NCBI GenBank assembly: GCA_963795805.1
Contig: CAWCIV010000001.1
Location: 1,097,517-1,161,516, forward strand
Length of the DNA stretch: 64,000 bases
Direction: 5' to 3'
From: JALYYC01 sp963795805
Lineage (GTDB): Bacteria > Chloroflexota > Dormibacteria > CF-121
Below the pieces are notes generated by a model that did not search any database, was not told where the DNA came from, and saw only the letters and a program-made list of their open reading frames with translations. Numbering within the stretch: position 1 is the stretch's first letter; each line of letters opens with the position of its first letter. Below, one piece after another: positions 47,531-58,065 of this stretch. A program made the translations under genes and the position numbers.

Positions 47531-48529
47531 CGGCGGGCGCAGGGCCGCCTCCCCCAAGCTGGGTCTGCCGTGCCAGCCGAGGCCCGCGCGCGATGCCGAA
47601 CGTCGCATCCAGGTCCGCCAGAATTTCGCCGCAAGCCGGCGCATGGTTCCGCCAGCGTCCGCAACATCGCAGGCGTCCGGCGATATCCTGCGCCAGCACC
47701 CGCAGACCCACGAGCGTCGCGATCACCGGTCCGGAACCGGCCCGCGTCCAGCGACGGCGACCACGGCTTCCGCCCCGGCCGCGAACACCGCGGTCAGCGC
47801 CACGATTGCGCCCAGTTCGGTTCGGCTGCTCCAGCGCGACCCCGGCGAACCGCCCAATCGCATACCGCAACGCCCCCAGCGTGCCGAACGTGCCGACCGC
47901 GTCCTCGATATCGCGAAACGGCAGCGCCATGCGTTCATAGGCCGATCCCGCCTCGCCGAGCATGGCGGAGGCGGGAACCACGCAGCCGTCCAACGTCAGC
48001 AGGCAGTGCCGCGACGGCCGCAGCGCATGGAACCCCGGCATATCGGCGGTCGTCAGCCCGGGCGGTCTCGCGCGGCACGATGAACGCGCTGTAGCGCTTG
48101 CGCCCCGCCTCCTCGGCGGTGATGGCGAAGACGATAATTGCGTCGGCGGACGGACCGTTGCTGACCCAGGCCTTCTGCCCGGTGATCCGGAAGCCGCCCT
48201 CCGTCGCCTCCGCGCGCGTCGTCAGCAGCTTCGGATGCGCGCCGACCTTGGGTTCGGAAATCCCCACCGCCAGCGCCTTACCGGCCCACGCCGCGCGCTG
48301 CGCCTCGGTGCCGAACGACAGGAAATGCCGGAACACAAGCTGCCGCCCGCCCCATACGCTGCCGATGCCGAGCAGCCCGGTGCGCTCGACCAGCAGCGCC
48401 TTGACGCGGGCGATGCTGGTGTAGTCGGGCGCGGGCGTCCAGCAGACCCGGCGTCCCGCATGCCTGGCGAGCGGGTCTGCGGTCGGATCCGGGCCGGCGG
48501 CCAGCCAGTTGTCGATGCGAGTCTGTCAT
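47520..48529 (-). CDS. Acyl-CoA dehydrogenase family protein (frameshifted)
   Basis: About 337 codons from ATG 48529 (MTDSHRQLA). Recognisable blocks: VFRHFLSFGTEAQRAAWAGKALAVGISEPKVGAHPKLLTTRAE, GGFRITGQKAWVSNGPSADAIIVFAIT, RKRYSAFIVPRETA, and after a shift FHALRPSRHCLLTLDGCVVPASAMLGEAGSAYERMALPFRDIEDA. These are the middle beta-domain and linker of FAD acyl-CoA dehydrogenases. The protein is shorter than usual (about 380) and its N-terminal helices are poorly conserved, so it may be a divergent member. Shifts lie near 48420-48350, 48065, 47815 and 47735. First gene of the operon leading to tag and the M20 enzyme. Confidence 0.78.
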
Positions 48530-48961
48530 CGCCGGGACTGTGCCATGCTGCTGGCGAGTGCGACAGAGGCTTGCCGGCGTAGGCACGGGGCCACTCTCGA
48601 CGCAGCGGTCGCGGACCATGGCCTGTATCGGACATCGTCCAAAGCTTGACCAGGCGTAAGTCCCGGTGCCCATACCCACTGCCCAATGCCGGGCAGGCCG
48701 CTGACGTCATCATCCGAGGGCCCGGCCAGCGACCCACTACACCTCCGGCACTTCCTGACGGCGGCTGCGCCTGTCCCACGTCGTTGGCGCGTGGCTTCGC
48801 AATTGCGCCGCGTGCTTGGCCGCCTCAAGTCCGACATTCAAGGCTAACCGTGACGCTGCTGCGTCTCGACCAGCGACGGCTAGCGTCGCGTTCAGGCAGA
48901 CGTTGAAAGCCGGAGTCCGCAAATGCGATCTATGACGCATCGATACGCATGAACGAGGACC
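48530..48961. other. Intergenic region without recognisable gene
   Basis: Between the divergent acyl-CoA dehydrogenase operon and ccdA. I see no conserved frame; short frames on both strands have no family features. It probably holds promoters for both directions and may include decayed sequence that arrived with the toxin-antitoxin pair. Confidence 0.5.
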
Positions 48962-49217
48962 ATGATGGGCTATAATCAGATTACGCCCAAACGCGGCAGT
49001 CAACATGACCTTGAATGCCGACCTCGTGCGCCGTGCATCGCGCCGTCACATCGAACCTGTCCGAAACCGTCGAGATCCTGCTGGCCGCCACGTGGCCGAT
49101 GCCGAGGCTCGGAACAGCGGACCACGGACAGAAGATCAAGCCCACATCGCCGCCAGCGATGCCTTCGTCGCCAAATACGGCACGCTCGCGGACGAGGTCA
49201 GCACCCTCGATGCCTGA
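48962..49217 (+). CDS. ccdA: CcdA-type antitoxin (frameshifted)
   Basis: Joining frames gives MMGYNQITPKR..VNMTLNADLVRRAR and NLSETVEILLAAHVADAEAR, ending ASDAFVAKYGTLADEVSTLDA; this is the usual CcdA pattern of an N-terminal ribbon-helix-helix (TLNADLVRRAR, NLSETVE) and a C-terminal disordered toxin-neutralising tail. About 85 residues, normal. Start ATG 48962/48965 requires one shift before 49005; ATG 49005 is the fallback. The stop overlaps the ccdB start by 8 bases, as expected of a coupled toxin-antitoxin pair. Confidence 0.72.
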
Positions 49218-49613
49218 CCAACTGGATGCTCCATCGAAGTCCCGGTCGGAATAACCGCGCGCCGTTTCATCGTGGTCAGATTGAAATCACAACCGTTCAG
49301 GGCTTCGCCGGCGTGCCGTCGTCCCGCTGGTGGCTGCGCGAGGCGTTCGGTCAGGTCGAGAGCGACTTTGCGACCGCGCTCCATCATCAAAGGCCAACAC
49401 GTCGTCCTGGACCCGCTCCAGATCACCAATATCGCCGCGAGACCTGCTTGGCCCGCCGGTCGGCTCTCGCCATTCGACGACAACCCCATCAGCAATGCCA
49501 TCGACTGCCGCTCCTCAGCCGCGCCTGGCGCCGACGCACCGACCCGCCCGGTGACAGCCGCCGCCGCTGGACACAGCGCCGCCTGTGCGCTACGTCCCAC
49601 CCTCTTCGCGTGA
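49210..49613 (+). CDS. ccdB: CcdB-type toxin (frameshifted)
   Basis: From ATG 49210 (MPDQLD) shifted frames yield HRNPGRNN, RRFIVVVRLKSQPF, VVLDPLQITNIAARDLLGPPVG, DDNPISNAID and LLSRAW, the order of motifs in CcdB toxins, which poison DNA gyrase. At least five single-base changes interrupt it, so it is either inactive or damaged by sequence errors; the density of breaks matches its neighbours. The C-terminus is not certain (LLSRAW near 49530 is the usual end; an open frame continues to 49613). It ends shortly before alaS. Confidence 0.65.
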
Positions 49614-49637
49614 CACACTGGGAAAAATCTGACCGCC

Positions 49638-52283
49638 ATGGCCAGCAGCAACGACATCCGCGCCGCCTTCCTGGACTTCTTCGCCCGCAACGGCCACACG
49701 CCGGTCGCGAGCTCGCCGCTGGTGCCGCGCAACGACCCGACACTGATGTTCACCAATGCCGGCATGGTGCAGTTCAAGAACGTCTTCACCGGCCAGGAAA
49801 AGCGACCCTACGTCCGCGCCACCACGTCGCAGAAATGCGTCCGCGCCGGCGGCAAGCACAACGACCTCGACAATGTCGGCTACACCGCCCGCCACCACAC
49901 CTTCTTCGAAATGCTGGGCAATTTCAGCTTCGGCGACTATTTCAAGGAAGCCGCGATCCCCTACGCCTGGGAGCTGGTGACCAAGGACTACGGCCTGCCC
50001 AAGGACAGGCTGCTGGTCACCGTCTTCTCGGAAGACGACGACGCCGCCGCGATCTGGAAAAAGGTCGCCGGCCTGCCGGACGAAAAGATCATCCGCATCC
50101 CCACCTCCGACAATTTCTGGCGCATGGGCGATACCGGCCCCTGCGGCCCGTGTTCAGCGAAATCTTCTACGACCACGGCGACCACATCCCCGGCGGCCCG
50201 CCCGGCAGCCCGGACGAGGATGGCGACCGGTTCATCGAGATCTGGAACCTCGTGTTCATGCAGTTCGAGGAAGGGCCGCCCGGCACCCGCGTGCCGCTGC
50301 CGCGCCCGTCGATCGACACCGGCATGGGGCTGGAGCGCATCGCCGCGATCCTGCAGGGCAAGCACGACAACTACGACATCGATATCTTCCGCGCGCTGAT
50401 CCTGGCCAGCGCCGAGGCTCACCGGCCAGGACCCGGACGGCCCGTTCAAGACCAGCCACCGCGTCATCGCCGACCACCTGCGCAGCACCTCGTTCCTGAT
50501 GGCCGACGGCGTGCTGCCGTCGAACGAAGGCCGCGGCTACGTGCTGCGCCGGATCATGCGCCGCGCCATGCGCCACGCCACGATGATGGGCGCCAAGGAC
50601 CCGATCATGTACCGCCTGGTCCCGACGCTGATCCGCCAGATGGGCGCCGCCTATCCCGAACTCGGTCGCGCCGAGACGCTGATCGCCGAAACGCTGCTGC
50701 TGGAGGAAACCCGCTTCAAGACCTGCTCGACCGCGGCCTGAACCTGCTGGCCGAGGAAACCAGCCGCCTCGGCGACGACCGAAAGCCTGCCCGGCCCGGT
50801 CGCCTTCCGGCTTTACGACACCTACGGCTTCCCGCTCGACCTGACCCAGGACGCGCTGCGCGAACAGGGCCGCAGCGTCGATCTCGCCGGGTTCGAGGCA
50901 GCAATGGAGGAACAGCGCGCCCGCGCCCGCGCCGCCTGGGCCGGATCCGGCGACGCCGCGACCGAACACGTCTGGTTCGAGATCAAGGAGACAGACCGGC
51001 GCCTCGGAATTCCTCGGCTACGGCACCGAAAGCGCCGAGGGCGAAATCCTGGCGCTCGTGGTCGACGGCGCCGCAGCCGACACGGCGGCCGCCGGAACGG
51101 AAGTCGCGGTCATCCTGAACCAGACCCCGTTCTACGGCGAGAGCGGCGGTCAGGTCGGCGACACCGGCACGATCTCCGGTCCCGACGGGCTGCTCATCAC
51201 CGATCACCGACACGCAGAAGAAGCTGGGCGACCTGTTCGTCCATCTCGGCCGGGTGGAAGCCGGCACCGCCAAGGCCGGGCATCCCCGTCGTCGCCACCG
51301 TCGATCACGCCAGGCGCAGCGCCATCCGCGCCCACCACTCCGCCACCCATCTGCTGCACGAAGCGCTGCGCCGCAAGCTCGGCACCCACGTGCAGCAGAA
51401 GGGCAGCCTGAACGCGCCCGACCGGTTGCGCTTCGACGTCTCCCAGCCGCGCCCGATCACCGCCGACGAACTGCACTGGGTCGAGGCCGAGGTGAACGCC
51501 CGCATCCGCGAGAACTCCGAGGTCACCACGCGCCTGATGACCCCGGAAGCCGCGGTCGAACTCGGCGCCATGGCGCTGTTCGGCGAGAAATACGGCGACG
51601 AGGTCCGCGTCGTCGCGATGGGCGAGCCCGACGGCAACAAGCCCGCCTGGTCGATCGAGCTGTGCGGCGGCACCCATGTCCGCCGCACCGGCGACATCGG
51701 CTATTTCCGCATCGTCGGTGAAACCGCCGTCGCCGCCGGCGTCCGCCGGATCGAGGCCGTGACCGGCGCCGCCGCCGAAGCCCTGGTCGCCGAAACCCAA
51801 GCCCGCCTGAACGAGGCCGCCGGCGCGCTGCGCGCTGCCCCCGCCGAGGTGCCGGACCGCATCGCCGCGATGCTGGAGGACCGGCGCAAGCTGCAAAGCC
51901 CAGGTCGCGGAGTTGCAGAAGAAACTCGCCACCGGCGGCGGCGCCGCGGCGGCCGAGGAAATCAACGGGGTGAAGCTTGCCGCCCGCAACCTGGGCGAGG
52001 TCCCGGCCACGCGATCTGAAGGGCCTGGCCGACGCGATCGGCAAGCAGCAAGGCTCGGGCGTGGTGGCACTGGTATCGACGGCCGAGGGCAAGGCCAGCA
52101 TCGTCGTCGCGGTGTCGCCCGACCTGACCGGGCGGATCAGCGCGGTCGATCTGGTGCGCGCGGCCGTCCGCGGCGGTCGGCGGCAAAGGCGGCGGCGGCC
52201 GGCCCGATCTGGCGCAGGCCGGCGGTCCGGACGGTGCAAAAGCCGATGACGCACTGGCCGCCATCCGCGCAGCGCTCGGATAG
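49638..52283 (+). CDS. alaS: Alanine-tRNA ligase (frameshifted)
   Basis: About 882 codons, the normal AlaRS length. The catalytic domain starts MASSNDIRAAFLDFFARNGHTPVASSPLVP and includes LMFTNAGMVQFKNVFTGQ and ARHHTFFEMLGNFSFGDYFKEAA; IDTGMGLERIAAILQGKHDNYD and FLMADGVLPSNEGRGYVLRRIMRRAMRH follow. The editing domain has the zinc motif AHHSATHLLHEALRR and ELCGGTHVRRTGDIG; the C-terminal oligomerisation domain ends DALAAIRAALG. It charges tRNA-Ala and clears Ser/Gly mischarging. Shifts occur near 50155, 50420, 50722, 50780, 51003, 51205, 51285, 51900, 52012 and 52180. As an essential gene this density argues for sequence error. Confidence 0.94.
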
Positions 52284-52371
52284 CCCGGCCCTCTCCGACA
52301 GGCGTGACCAGGAAGTCGCAACACTGTATTGCGATAGTGTGCGAAAAAAATCCCAAATGAGTTTCTCGGGA

Positions 52372-52386
52372 TTAACTTCTTCTTAA
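52372..52386. promoter_or_regulatory. Exact CtrA-consensus site between alaS and a small ORF
   Basis: TTAA-CTTCTTC-TTAA is an exact TTAA-N7-TTAA match, 108 bases upstream of the small ORF at 52480, in an A/T-rich stretch (52320-52400) unlike the surrounding G+C-rich DNA. Confidence 0.55.
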
Positions 52387-52479
52387 TAATGACCCCGTAT
52401 GTTCTTCATCCGAGCACGGTCTGTCTGTTGTTGGAAGGACCGGATTCACAGACACCTGGCCAGCAAATGACCACGTCTT

Positions 52480-52800
52480 TTGCCCCGCATACCTGCGAGA
52501 AAGATGGCAGCGATGGAGACCAAAGTGCGAAAAATCAGCAAAGCCCTGCTCTACCCACCTGGTGGCGACCGCCTCGATGCGCGGCCACGCGGCATTTCGG
52601 GCGCAACGATAACCTCATGGGACGGACCACCAGAAGTCGACTTGGAAGCCCTGTTCTCCAGGCCAGGTGACCACCTGTCAGTGACCGGCGCCAATTGCCA
52701 GGCCGTCCCCCCTGCCAGCCTGGCATCGACCGAAACATCGAAAGTTGAACTGGTCACCTTTACTAGTCCGGAAAGATTTTTGACCATTGCGATCGTTTAA
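52480..52800 (+). CDS. Hypothetical small protein of unknown family
   Basis: A 106-codon frame (MPRIPARKMAAMETKVRKISKALL) in the gap between alaS and the second LLM monooxygenase. In-frame ATGs at 52504 and 52513 are possible later starts. It has no signal peptide or membrane segment; the first 25 residues are basic, the rest is Pro/Gly/Ser-rich with ISGATITSWDG and GDHLSVTGANCQAV. I do not recognise it. Support comes from its intact frame in a region where most frames are broken and from the CtrA-type site upstream. It could still be a chance frame. Confidence 0.35.
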   Translation: MPRIPARKMAAMETKVRKISKALLYPPGGDRLDARPRGISGATITSWDGPPEVDLEALFSRPGDHLSVTGANCQAVPPASLASTETSKVELVTFTSPERFLTIAIV

Positions 52801-52996
52801 ATTTTAGAACCCCGATCCACGGCGCTATCACCCAGGCAGCGAATTGCCGGACATATCCGATTGCGCCGTCATGGCGATCTGGGTCGCCTCGCCACTCGGC
52901 CCGCTACATCACCGGCGCCGCGATCACAGCGGGCGGCGGTTTGCGCCGCCGCCAATTCTGATCTCTCATACGCCCACAAGAGCGCGGAGCGGAACG

Positions 52997-54353
52997 ATGC
53001 GGCAGATGGTGATGGTTGGTTTCCTGCAGGCCCAGAACTGCACCACGCTCGCGAGCGCCTGGCGGCACCCCGATGCCCGCAGCGATTTCACCTCGGCCGC
53101 CTACTACCAGAAGATCGGCCAGGTGCTGGAGGAAGGGAAGTTCCAGCTTGCGTTCTTCGACGACCGGCTGGCGATGCCCGATATCTATGGCGGCAACCCG
53201 GCCGAGGTCGTCGCCAACGGCGTCCGCGTGGTCAAGATCGACCCGGTCGCGACGATGATGGCGATGGGCTTCGGCACGAAATATCTCGGCATCGGATCGA
53301 CCGCCTCCACCACCTATTACGAGCCGTTCGACGTCGCCCGCCGGTTCCAGACCGTCGACCACATGCTGGGCGGCCGCGCGGCGTGGAACGTCGTGACCTC
53401 GGTGAACGACGGCGAAGCGCACAACATGGGCCGCGCCGTCCACATGGAGCACGACCTGCGCTACGACCGCGCCGATGAGTTCATGGAAATCGTGCTGAGT
53501 TGCTGGGACGGCTGGGAAGACGGCGCGCTGGTCGTCGACAAGAAGACCGGGCTGTTCGCCGATCCGTCGAAGGTGCACCGGCTGGAATACAAGGGAAAGT
53601 TCCTGAACTCATCGGGCACGTTCACCGTGCCGCGAAGCCCGCAGGGCCATCCGGTGGTGATCCAGGCCGGCGCCAGCAACCGCGGCAAGACCTTCTCCGC
53701 GCGATGGGCGGAAACGGTGTTCGTCGGCTATCCGGACCTTGAGGAAGGCAAGCGCCAATACGCCGAGTTCAAGGCGGAAGTGGCCCGCCTCGGCCGCGAC
53801 CCCGACCTGACAACCGTCAATACGATCGCCTATCCGGTCGTCGCCGAAACGCGCGCCGAGGCCGAGGACAAGATGGCCGTCATCAACTCGCTGTACAAGG
53901 AGGTCGACGGCCTGTCGCTGCTGTCCGAAGCGATGAACTTCGACTTCAAGACCAAGGGCATGGACGAGGCCTTCACCACCGAGGAACTCGCCGGCATGTC
54001 CGGCATGCAGGCGATGCGCGACCGGGTGATGCGGGTCATCGGCCACAACCCGACCGTGCGCGACTTCCTGGAGGTGACCCGCCGCGGCCGCCCGCGTGAG
54101 GCGATCGTCGGCAGCGGCAAGGACATCGCCGACCGGCTGGAGCACTGGTTCACCGAACGCGCCTGCGACGGCTTTGTCATCGCCGGCACCCACATGCCCG
54201 GCAGCTTCGAGGATTTCGTTCGCTTCGTCGTGCCCGGAACTGCAGCGCCGCGGCCTGTACCGCAAGGAATACACCGGCGCGACCCTGCGGGAAAATCTCG
54301 GCCTGCCGATCCCCCAGCGCGGCGCCTGGCGCCTGCCGGCGGCCGCCGAATAG
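52997..54353 (+). CDS. LLM-class flavin-dependent monooxygenase, second copy (one frameshift)
   Basis: About 452 codons from ATG 52997 (MRQMVMVGFLQAQNCTTLASAWRHP). Landmarks: YYQKIGQVLEEGKFQLAFFDDRLAMPD, ARRFQTVDHMLGGRAAWNVVTSVNDGEAHNMG, HPVVIQAGASNRGKTFSARWAETVFV and ELQRRGLYRKEYTGATLRENLGLP. It belongs to the same NtaA/DszA-type family as the gene at 40960 but is a distant paralogue. Substrate unknown; nitrilotriacetate-, sulfone- or amine-type compounds are typical. The frame shifts once near 54238. It has a GCGGAGCGGA ribosome-like stretch just upstream, which is why I prefer this start to 52844. The stop is 4 bases from the convergent mlaE stop. Confidence 0.9.
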
Positions 54354-54357
54354 CGAC

Positions 54358-55145
54358 CTACTGCGCGAAGAACATCTCGGTCAGCACGTAGTCGAACGCC
54401 AGGATCAGGATCGAGGCGGTGACCACCGCCAGCGTGGTGGCCGATCCGACGCCCTGCGCGCCGCCCTTGCTGTTGTAGCCCTGGTAGCAGCCCATCAGCG
54501 TGATCAGGAATCCGAACACCGCTGCCTTCACCAGACCCGACACCACATCGTCCATCTGCACGAAGTTCACCGTGTTGGTCACATAGCTGTCGACGTTGAA
54601 CCCCAGCTTCAGCGTCGACACGATGAAGCCGCCCATCACCCCCAGCACGTCGGCGATCAGCACCAGCAGCGGCAGCGCGATGATCCCAGCCAGCAGCCGC
54701 GGCGCCACCAGATACTTCATCGGATTGGTGGACAAGGTGGACAGCGCGTCGATCTGGTCGGTGACCCGCATCGTGCCGAGTTCCGCCGCCATCGCCGCGC
54801 CGACGCGGCCGGCGACCATCAGCCCGGCCAGCACCGGTCCCAGTTCGCGTGTCACCGACAGCACCACCAGGTTGGCCACCGCCCCCTGCGCCGAGAACCG
54901 CGCGAACCCGGTATACGACTGCAGCGCCAGCACCATGCCGGTGAACACCGCTGTCAGCGCCACCACCGGCAGGCTGAAATAGCCGATCTCCAGCAGCGCG
55001 CGGCCGAACAGCCGGCCATAGAACGGCGGGCGGACCAGGTGCGACAGCCCCTCCAGCCCCAAACAGCGCCAACGCGCCGGCGCCCCGGCACAAGCCAATG
55101 CACCGCTCGGCCGATGGCCGCCAGGAAGTCCAGAATTTTGTTCAC
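54358..55145 (-). CDS. mlaE: MlaE-type ABC transporter permease (one frameshift)
   Basis: About 262 codons from GTG 55145 (MNKILDFLAAIGRAV), then LFGLEGLSHLVRPPFYGRLFGRALLEIGYFSLPVVALTAVFTGMVLALQSY, RELGPVLAGLMVAGRVGAAMAAELGTMRVTDQIDAL, and the end FGFLITLMGCYQGYNSKGGAQGVGSATTLAVV, all MlaE family hallmarks. It is the inner-membrane permease of the system that moves phospholipids between inner membrane and outer membrane. The usual ATPase MlaF and substrate-binding MlaD genes would follow on the minus strand but the next gene there (LLM) is convergent, so they lie elsewhere. GTG overlaps the alr stop by three bases of GTGA. One shift near 55060. Confidence 0.9.
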
Positions 55146-56216
55146 GCTGTCCGATACACCCGATGAAAGCGGCGGCCGAGGGAGGTCAGCACCTCATACC
55201 CGTTGGTGCCGGCCGCCGCGGCCACGTCGTCCGGCGACAGATGTGGGCCCAAGAACCTCCAGCCAGCAACCCGGTTGCACGGCAGGATGATCGGTCACGT
55301 CGAATGTGGTCAGGTCCATGGAGACGCGGCCTACCAGCGGAACCGGGGTGCCGTCAAAACACGCCGTGCCGCGGCCGGACAGAGCTGCGGTGAAAACCGT
55401 CGGCATAGCCCAGCGCTGCCGTCGCGATCCGGCTGGGCCGCGCCGCCGTCCAGGTCGCATTGTAGCCGACCGAGTCGCCCGCCGGGATCTCCCGCACCGC
55501 CAGCACCCGCACCGACAGGCGCACGACGGCGCGCATCGGGTTGGGCCGGCCCGGCGTCGGGTTGATCCCGTACAGCGCCGCGCCCGGACGAGCCAGGTCG
55601 GAGCCGAATGCCGCGCCCAGGAAGATGCCCGAGGAATTGGCCAGGCTGCACGGCGCCGGCGGCAGCATCGCGCGCGCCGCGGCGAAGCGCTGCCGCTGCA
55701 GCGCGTTGACCGGATCGTCCGGACACTTCCGACGACACCAGATGCGACATCACGTAGCGGATCGTCAGCCCGTCCAGCCGGTCGTGGTCCTGCGCCAGCA
55801 CCGCCAGTTCCGGCGGCGACAGACCCAGCCGGGACATGCCGGTGTCGACGTGCAGGATGGCGTCGCGGCTCGGCCGCGCCAGCGCATCGATCTCGTCCAG
55901 CGACCCCAGCACCGGCGTCAGGTCATGCGCGCGACGTACGCGTCCTCGGTGCCCGGGATCAGGCCGCCCAGCACCGCCAGCATCGCGCCGGGCACGACGT
56001 CGCGGATCGCCAGCGCCTCGTTCAGATAGGCGACGAAGAAATGCCGGCACCCGGCCTGGTACAGCGCGCCGGCGACCTGGCGCGCGCCCAGCCCATAGCC
56101 GTCGGCCTTGACCACGCCGGCGACCGGGCCGACGGATGGCGGGCGCACAGCGCCCGCCAGTTGGCGACGATCGCCGCCAGATCGACTTCCAGGACCGCCG
56201 TGCTGTCACTCGACAT
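55142..56216 (-). CDS. alr: Alanine racemase (frameshifted)
   Basis: About 358 codons from ATG 56216 (MSSDSTAVLEVDLAAIVANWRAL). The PLP lysine is in VAGVVKADGYGLGARQVAGAL; DTGMSRLGLSPPEL, SNSSGIFLG-type NSSG, RPGAALYGINP, the catalytic tyrosine in DSVGYNATW and GRVSMDLTTFDVTD follow. It makes D-alanine for peptidoglycan. Six or so single-base shifts break it (near 56130, 55925, 55730, 55640, 55395, 55250). The start overlaps dnaB by 11 bases and the stop overlaps mlaE (GTGA), so dnaB-alr-mlaE is a coupled operon. Confidence 0.92.
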
Positions 56217-57707
56217 ATTCGGAATGGACGAGGTCCAGGTCGGCGTAGCGGGTGAACTCGCCCTCGAACAGCAGCGGGATCGAGCCGGTGGGCCCATGCC
56301 GCTGCTTGGCGATGATCAGGTCGGCGCGGTTGTGCGCCTTCGCCATCCGCTGCTGCCATTCGTCCATCGCGGCGTTGAATTTCTCGCCGTTGCCTTCGAA
56401 CGCGATCTCCTTGGGCATCTTCTGCTCCAGGTAGTACTCGTCGCGATAGACGAACATGACCGCGTCGGCGTCCTGCTCGATCGAGCCCGATTCGCGCAGG
56501 TCGGACAGTTGCGGCCGCTTGTCGTCGCGGTTTTCCACCTGGCGGGACAACTGCGACAGCGCCAGCACCGGGACTGCCAGTTCCTTGGCCAGCGCCTTCA
56601 GCCCCTGGGTGATCATGCTGATTTCCAGCACCCGGCTCTCCGGCTTGGTGCCCGCCGCGGGCCGCATCAATTGCAGATAGTCGACCACCACCAGCGCCAG
56701 TCCCTTGGTCCGCTTCAACCGCCGGCAGCGCGTGCGCAGCGCCGACATGGTGATCGCCGGGCGTATCGTCGATCTGGATCGGCAGCGAGGCGATCTCCCG
56801 CGAAACCTGGACGAACTTGTCGAAATCCTTCTGGCCGATGTCGCCGCGGCGGATGCGGTCGCCGGAGATGCGCGCCTCCTCGCTCAGCAGGCGGGTGGCG
56901 AGCTGTTCGGCGCTCATTTCCAGCGAGAAGATCGCGACAGCGGCCTTGGCCACGCCGTTCGGATCGCTCTGCGCGCGCCTCGGCCTGCAGGGCCTTGGCC
57001 GCGCCGAAGGCGATCTTGGTGGCCAGCGCGGTCTTCCCCATGCCGGGACGGCCGGCCAGGATCAGCAGATCCGACGGATGCAAGCCGCCCATCTTGCTGT
57101 CGAGGTCGCGCAGGCCGGTGGTCAGGCCGGAGACACTGCCGGCGCGGCGGAAGGCCCGTTCGGCGCCCATGATCGCGTCGGTCAGCGCCCGTTCGAAGGT
57201 GACGAAGCCGCCGCCGGTGCCGTTGTCCGCGGCCAGGTCGAACAGCGACTGCTCGGCGGCCTCGATCTGCAGCGCGCCATCCAGTTCGGGGTCGGCGCCG
57301 AACGCGTTGTTGACGACGGTTTCGCCGATATCGATCAACTGGCGGCGCATCCAGGTGTCCAGGATCGCCTTGCCATAGTCGCCGGCGTTGATGATGCCGA
57401 CCATGGCGGTCAGCAACTGGGTCAGGTAGGCGGTGCCGCCGACTTCCTCCAGCACGCCGGCGTGCTCAAACTCGGCCTTCAGCGTAACGGCGTCGGCGAG
57501 TTGACCGGCCTCCACCCGGCGCGAGATGGCCTGGTAGATGCGCCCATGGATCGGGTCGGCGAAGTGCTCCGCCGCGAGGAATTCGGAGACCCGTTCATAA
57601 GCCTTGTTGTTGGCCAGCAAGGCACCGAGCAGAGCTTGCTCCGCCTGCACGTTTGAGGGCGGAAGACGCTGGGAGAGGCCGAATAGCGGCGAGTCGATGG
57701 TGTTCAC
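56206..57707 (-). CDS. dnaB: Replicative DNA helicase DnaB (frameshifted)
   Basis: About 500 codons from ATG 57707. The N-terminal primase-binding domain reads LPPSNVQAEQALLGALLANNKAYERVSEFL; the RecA-like helicase has Walker A ILAGRPGMGKTALATKIAFG, the SLEMSAEQLATRLLS motif, Walker B LALVVVDYLQLM, and SQLSRQVENRDDKRPQLSDLRESGSIEQDADAV. It unwinds DNA at replication forks as a hexamer. Shifts lie near 56965 and 56765. First gene of the dnaB-alr-mlaE operon; the 430-base upstream gap holds a CtrA-type site and DnaA-box-like motifs. No intein is present. Confidence 0.95.
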
Positions 57708-57909
57708 GCAGGCATTCTAGCCCAGGCAGGAAATGCGCACCTAACGCTTACCGTCGTGTTGCGCTGTGGATAGCGGGGAGGAAGCGCAGTCTTACGGCAC
57801 CACGCGACATTCACGGTAATATTCCGCGCTGGCCGATGCCTCGATAGCCACGAAGAGTTGCACTGATATCGCGGATGTGTCGTCGGTCGTCCCCAGGCCG
57901 AACCGATGG

Positions 57910-57924
57910 TTAACAATACGTTAA
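57910..57924. promoter_or_regulatory. Exact CtrA-consensus site upstream of dnaB
   Basis: TTAA-CAATACG-TTAA within a GTTAAC-type dyad, 203 bases upstream of the dnaB start on the minus strand. In CtrA-containing alphaproteobacteria such sites couple replication genes to the cell cycle. Confidence 0.55.
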
Positions 57925-58056
57925 CGTGGCCCGTTCACAAAATCGTCATATCCCGCAAAATCAATAGATTAGCCGACTGCTGAAAGTTTCAGCATTGACT
58001 TGCAGACCCTGGTCCAGAGCCTTTCTCCGCAGCTTCACCGCCGTCCGTCCACCGGG

Positions 58057-58065
58057 TTATCCACA
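58057..58065 (+). promoter_or_regulatory. Consensus DnaA box
   Basis: TTATCCACA is the exact consensus DnaA-binding 9-mer. It lies 350 bases upstream of dnaB and 73 bases from the end of the SDR gene, with two near matches in the same gap. Confidence 0.6.
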
